From assembly GCF_040560245.1 (NCBI RefSeq), contig NZ_JAKMWP010000002.1: a stretch of DNA of 64,000 bases, one strand, 5' to 3'. The DNA comes from Morganella sibonii. GTDB lineage: Bacteria > Pseudomonadota > Gammaproteobacteria > Enterobacterales > Enterobacteriaceae. The position numbers and the translations under genes are program-made. Each line of letters opens with the position of its first letter. Position 1 is the stretch's first letter. The notes beneath the pieces were generated by a model. The model ran no database searches, was not told the origin of the DNA, and saw nothing but the letters and a program-made list of their open reading frames with translations. Below are positions 60,423 to 64,000 of this stretch, piece by piece.

Positions 60423-61757
60423 TCAGTGATCGACAAACACAAACTTCAGCACAAACAGCAGAGCAACCAGAATCACACACGGATTCAGCTCTTTCAGACG
60501 TCCGGTGCCCAGCTTCATCACACAGTAAGAGATAAAACCGAGCGCAATACCGTCGGTGATTGAGAAACTGAACGGCATCATAATTGCGGTGATAAAGGCG
60601 GGAACCGCATCTGTCAGGTCATCCCAGTTTACCCGTGCCAGGCTGGATGTCATCAGCACCCCGACATAAATCAGCGCACCGGCAACCGCATAGGCAGGTA
60701 CCATACCGGCCAGCGGGGAGAGGAAAATCACCAGCAGGAACAGCAGCCCGACGACCACAGCTGTCAGCCCCGTCCGGCCGCCGACAGAAACCCCGGAGGT
60801 ACTTTCAATATAGGCGGTGACCGACGAAGTGCCGATAAAACCGCCGAGCACTGAGCTGACACTGTCCACATACAGCGCTTTCTGCATATTCGGGAACTTA
60901 CCGTCCTTGTCTGCCAGTCCGGCTTTGTCGGTTACCCCGATAAGAGTACCGGATGAGTCAAACAGGTTAACCAGCATAAACGAGAAAATAATACCCGACA
61001 GACCGATATTAAAGGCACCGGCCACATCCACCTTGCCCAGCACACTGGTGACATCCGGCGGCATGGAGAAAATACCGTTGTAGGTGACATCCCCCAGCAG
61101 CCAGCCAATCAGTGTGGTGACCACGATAGAGATCAGCACCGCTGCGTGAATACGGCGTGATGCCAGAATAGTGATAATAAAAAAGCCCAGTGCACCGAGC
61201 CAGACGGAGTGGGAGGTCAGATCGCCCATGGAAACCAGTGTATCCGGGTTCGGAACGACCAGACCGATATTCTTCAGTCCCATCATCGCGATAAACAGCC
61301 CGATACCACTGGTGATCCCCACCCGCAGACCAAGCGGGATATTGGCAATCATCCAGTAACGGATACGGAACAGGGTCAGCAGCAGCATGCCGAGCGCGCC
61401 CCAGAAAATAGCGCCCATCCCGATTTGCCAGGAGTAACCCATGGCAGAAACCACGCCGAAAGCAAAAAAGGCGTTCAGGCCCATAGCCGGTGCCAGTGCA
61501 ACCGGCAGATTTGCCAGACAGCCCATCAGAATACAGCCGAATGCAGCAATCAGACAGGTGGTCACGAAGACTGCCTGTGTGTCCATCCCGGCAGCACCGA
61601 GAATTTGCGGGTTAACAAAAATGATATACACCATGGTAAGAAAAGTGGTTATACCGGCGATAACTTCAGTTCGTGCAGTCGTACCGTGTGCCTGTAAACG
61701 GAATAAACGTCCCAGTACACCCGTTTCCCGGATGTTTTCCGGTGTGTGATTATCCAT
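60423..61757 (-). CDS. adeQ: Adenine permease of the AzgA/AdeQ family
   Basis: This is a proton-coupled adenine importer of the inner membrane. The 444-residue protein closely follows E. coli AdeQ/AdeP: HGTTARTEVIAGITTFLTMV, ALAPAMGLNAFFAF, VGITSGIGLFIAMMGLKNIG, NLFDSSGTLIGVTDKAGLA and GTSSVTAYIESTSGVSVGGR. It has about 13 membrane segments. AGGAGC precedes the ATG. It is divergent from ade, so import and deamination of adenine are paired. AdeQ and AdeP cannot be told apart with certainty by eye. Confidence 0.9.
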   Translation of the reverse strand: MDNHTPENIRETGVLGRLFRLQAHGTTARTEVIAGITTFLTMVYIIFVNPQILGAAGMDTQAVFVTTCLIAAFGCILMGCLANLPVALAPAMGLNAFFAFGVVSAMGYSWQIGMGAIFWGALGMLLLTLFRIRYWMIANIPLGLRVGITSGIGLFIAMMGLKNIGLVVPNPDTLVSMGDLTSHSVWLGALGFFIITILASRRIHAAVLISIVVTTLIGWLLGDVTYNGIFSMPPDVTSVLGKVDVAGAFNIGLSGIIFSFMLVNLFDSSGTLIGVTDKAGLADKDGKFPNMQKALYVDSVSSVLGGFIGTSSVTAYIESTSGVSVGGRTGLTAVVVGLLFLLVIFLSPLAGMVPAYAVAGALIYVGVLMTSSLARVNWDDLTDAVPAFITAIMMPFSFSITDGIALGFISYCVMKLGTGRLKELNPCVILVALLFVLKFVFVDH

Positions 61758-61978
61758 TTTATGCTCCTGTCTCCCGGGGAAAAGATAACTGGTCTGATAA
61801 ATGCATAATCAATGCCAGCATCGTAATGACTTTCCGTGAGAAACCGTAATCATCCGGTTATGCCGCAATAATTTGTAACAGTTGCGGCGGGGATCACCTT
61901 TATTCCGGCACGTCTCACAGGACAGAGAGAACACCGTGAATTCACATTATCAATGTGAGAGAAAAACAGGGGACAGTG
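61758..61978. promoter_or_regulatory. Divergent adeQ / ade control region with two inverted repeats
   Basis: GCCGCAA and TTGCGGC flank 13 bases at 61862-61888. TCACATT and AATGTGA flank ATC at 61942-61958, 20 bases before the ade ATG, where it could act as an operator or an mRNA hairpin. Neither matches the PurR box. Which regulator, if any, binds is unknown. Confidence 0.45.
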
Positions 61979-63745
61979 ATGAACAGTGAGAAAAATAAGC
62001 ACACCTGCACGCGCAGCCGTGAAGAAATGACAACACTCCTTGCTGTGGCACGCAGTGAGGCACCTGCGGATTATCGTATTGATAATGTCCGGATACTGGA
62101 TCTGATTAACGGCGGGGAATTTCCGGGGCCGGTAGTGATAAGCGGGCGGGTGATTGCCGGTGTCGGCCCGGTGTATAAAGATGCCCCCGCACATCAGGTG
62201 GTTGACGGTAAAAATGCGGTGGTTGTACCCGGATTTATCGACTCTCACCTGCACATTGAATCCGGCATGATGACCCCGGTTACGTTTGAAAGCGCCACAC
62301 TGCCGCTGGGGGTTACGTCGATAGTGTGTGATCCGCATGAAATTGTGAATGTGATGGGGAAGGAGGGGATAGAGTGGTTTCTGCGCTGCGCGGAGCAGGC
62401 TCAGCAGAATCAGTTTGTTCAGGTCAGCTCCTGTGTGCCTGCATTGCCGGGCAGTGATGTGAACGGCGCGGATTTTCCGCTGACGGAGATGCTGCAATAT
62501 AAAGATCACCCGCATGTGCTGGGGCTGGCGGAGATGATGAATTTCCCGGCGGTGATTGCCGGTGAGGCAGAAACGCTGGATAAACTGGATGCATTCCGCG
62601 ATATGACACTGGATGGCCACTGTCCGGTGGTTACCGGAAAAGATCTTAACGGTTATATTGCCGGAGGGATAGAAAACTGCCATGAATCTCACCGCTATGA
62701 GGAAGGATTAGAAAAACTGGCACTGGGAATGACACTGATGATCCGCGAAGGCTCCGCGGCACGGAACCTGGATGCACTGGCACCGCTGATCACGGCCATG
62801 AGCAGCCCGCAGTGTCTGTTATGCACAGATGACCGCAACCCGTGGGAAATCATTCATGAAGGCCATATTAATGCGCTGGTGTATCGTCTGATCAATCAGC
62901 ATCAGATTCCGGTACATGTGGCTTACCGGGTCGCCAGCTGGTCTGCCGCACGGCATTTCGGACTGAAAAATCTGGGGCTGGTGGCGCCGGGGAAACAGGC
63001 GGATCTGGTGCTGCTGAGAGATGAGAAAACGGTCGATATTCAGGCTGTTATGTGCGGCGGCCGCTGGGTGGATAAAGCGGCACTGTTGCGTGAGCGGGAG
63101 GCAAAACAGGCGGCATCACGTCCGCCGATGCAGAATACGGTTCGCCGTCAGGCGGTGACCGCACAATCTCTGGCCTTTGTACCGGAAACCGGCCGTGAGT
63201 ATCGTGCCATCAGTGTGATCCCGAATGAGCTGATCACCTGTGAGCAGCGTGTCAGCTGGGACGGACGCCGCTACGATTGTGATAATATCTGCTCACTTGC
63301 GGTGATTGAACGTTATGGCCGCCAGATACCGCCGGCAACCGCATTGCTGCATAATTTCGGCCTGATACGAGGGGCACTGGCATCAACGGTCAGTCACGAC
63401 AGTCATAATATTGTGGTGGCCGGTATTGACCCGATGGATATGGCACTGGCGGTGAATCAGCTGATTGCCGGTGGCGGCGGGATGTGTGTGGTGGCTGACG
63501 GGCGGGTGCTGAGCCATGCGACACTGCCGATCGCCGGGCTGATGAGTGATAAAACGGCGGATGAGATTGCCGCTGAAATCGAATCCCTGAAAGCGGCCTG
63601 CCGCGACTGCGGAGTGATGCTGAACGAGCCGTTTATTCAGATGGCATTTCTGTCACTGCCGGTGATCCCGACGCTGAAACTTACCAGCCTCGGGTTATAT
63701 GATGTGAATAAATTTGTTTTTACACACAGTGAGTTAACCGCATAA
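61979..63745 (+). CDS. ade: Adenine deaminase
   Basis: The enzyme converts adenine to hypoxanthine for purine salvage. The 588-residue amidohydrolase has the metal motif FIDSHLHIESGMM (near residue 90), CDPHEIVNVMG, GLAEMM and TVSHDSHNIVVAG, all as in E. coli Ade, which has the same length. The ATG at 61979 follows CAGGGGAC; an upstream in-frame start at 61955 lies within an inverted repeat and is less likely. It is divergent from adeQ. Confidence 0.97.
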   Translation: MNSEKNKHTCTRSREEMTTLLAVARSEAPADYRIDNVRILDLINGGEFPGPVVISGRVIAGVGPVYKDAPAHQVVDGKNAVVVPGFIDSHLHIESGMMTPVTFESATLPLGVTSIVCDPHEIVNVMGKEGIEWFLRCAEQAQQNQFVQVSSCVPALPGSDVNGADFPLTEMLQYKDHPHVLGLAEMMNFPAVIAGEAETLDKLDAFRDMTLDGHCPVVTGKDLNGYIAGGIENCHESHRYEEGLEKLALGMTLMIREGSAARNLDALAPLITAMSSPQCLLCTDDRNPWEIIHEGHINALVYRLINQHQIPVHVAYRVASWSAARHFGLKNLGLVAPGKQADLVLLRDEKTVDIQAVMCGGRWVDKAALLREREAKQAASRPPMQNTVRRQAVTAQSLAFVPETGREYRAISVIPNELITCEQRVSWDGRRYDCDNICSLAVIERYGRQIPPATALLHNFGLIRGALASTVSHDSHNIVVAGIDPMDMALAVNQLIAGGGGMCVVADGRVLSHATLPIAGLMSDKTADEIAAEIESLKAACRDCGVMLNEPFIQMAFLSLPVIPTLKLTSLGLYDVNKFVFTHSELTA

Positions 63746-63752
63746 ACGGAAA

Positions 63753-63781
63753 AAGGACAGAGACGGTCTGTCTCTGTCCTT
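63753..63781. terminator. Hairpin between convergent ade and the ABC transporter gene
   Basis: AAGGACAGAGAC and GTCTCTGTCCTT form a perfect 12-bp stem around GGTCT. It lies eight bases after ade; T runs are short on both sides. Confidence 0.75.
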
Positions 63782-63786
63782 ATGAA

Positions 63787-64000
63787 CTACAGCACGCGGC
63801 TGAGAAACGCGGCGGTACGCGGGTTTTGCGGGTGATTAAAGATCTGCTCCGGTGTGCCGGACTCCTGAATAACCCCCTGGTCGATAAAAAAGACGCGGTC
63901 TGCCACTTCGCGGGCAAAGTTCATCTCATGGGTCACAATCACCATGGTCATGCCTTCATGTGCCAGATTTTTCATCACATTCAGTACTTCGCCGACCAGC
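63787..64000 (-). CDS. Polar amino acid ABC transporter ATP-binding protein, C-terminal part (truncated by window edge)
   Basis: Only the last 70 residues are present; the frame is open to the right edge. MTMVIVTHEMNFAREVADRV contains the H-loop histidine, and FFIDQGVIQESGTPEQIFNH, then PRTAAFLSRVL is typical of the GlnQ/HisP/ArtP group that energises periplasmic amino acid import. The Walker motifs lie outside the window, so the substrate cannot be assigned. Confidence 0.9.
   Translation of the reverse strand, partial: LVGEVLNVMKNLAHEGMTMVIVTHEMNFAREVADRVFFIDQGVIQESGTPEQIFNHPQNPRTAAFLSRVL

Noticed and set aside
61850..62692. 280-codon minus-strand frame opposite ade
   Set aside because: An antisense shadow; ade is intact and matches the E. 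coli enzyme throughout.

Overview
The window reads as the chromosome of a motile enteric gammaproteobacterium, most likely Morganella or a close relative. CheY, CheZ, FlhA, FlgH, PutA, CycA, AdeQ and Ade all look like the Enterobacterales versions from end to end. The whole flagellar/chemotaxis set is fused into one block, as in Morganellaceae, and the base composition is near 50% GC rather than the AT-rich style of Proteus or Providencia. Genus assignment is inference. No rRNA, tRNA, CRISPR array or complete insertion sequence was seen.

Positions 1-47,100 hold the motility locus. It opens with the end of one chemoreceptor (with the NWETF tail), a second chemoreceptor, cheRBYZ and flhBA. Then come flgNMA (minus strand), flgBCDEFGHIJ and flgKL, followed by fliRQPONMLKJIHGF (minus strand), fliE, fliTSD (minus strand), two tandem flagellin genes, fliA and fliZ. 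Together these encode the export gate, basal body, C-ring, rod, hook, junction, cap and filament, plus the FliA/FlgM checkpoint. Four close matches to the FliA (sigma-28) promoter TAAA-N15-GCCGATAA lie before flgM, flgK, fliD and the second flagellin gene, which outlines the late regulon directly from sequence. The first flagellin gene lacks such a match.

Three accessory insertions interrupt the motility block: a DUF5339 lipoprotein between cheZ and flhB; a LysR regulator with a divergent, catalytically atypical short-chain dehydrogenase between flgL and fliR; and a cassette of mostly secreted or membrane proteins (35.0-40.3 kb) between fliE and fliT. The cassette includes a lysozyme-inhibitor-like protein, a DUF4377+DUF333 lipoprotein, two adjacent crcB fluoride channel genes and very small ORFs.

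Positions 47,100-54,600 hold proline utilisation (putA and putP, divergent around a control region with GTTGCA-type PutA sites) and a CycA-type D-alanine/D-serine/glycine permease. Positions 54,600-60,400 form an AT-richer accessory stretch: a membrane protein, a DUF1883 protein, a TPR-like secreted protein, a family 2 glycosyltransferase, a phosphoethanolamine-transferase-like enzyme, the remnant of a LysR regulator and a DUF2007 protein. Positions 60,400-63,800 hold a divergent adenine salvage pair (adeQ permease, ade adenine deaminase). The window ends inside a polar amino acid ABC transporter ATPase.

The least ordinary signals are short tandem duplications of 13-17 bp sitting on gene junctions (before cheY, on the flgN start, before fliQ and on the putA stop). 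Before fliQ they create two six-codon ORFs chained by ATGA overlaps. Other notable signals are the two flagellins with unequal promoters and codon use, an SDR lacking the catalytic tyrosine, and an uncharacterised small-ORF locus just after fliE.
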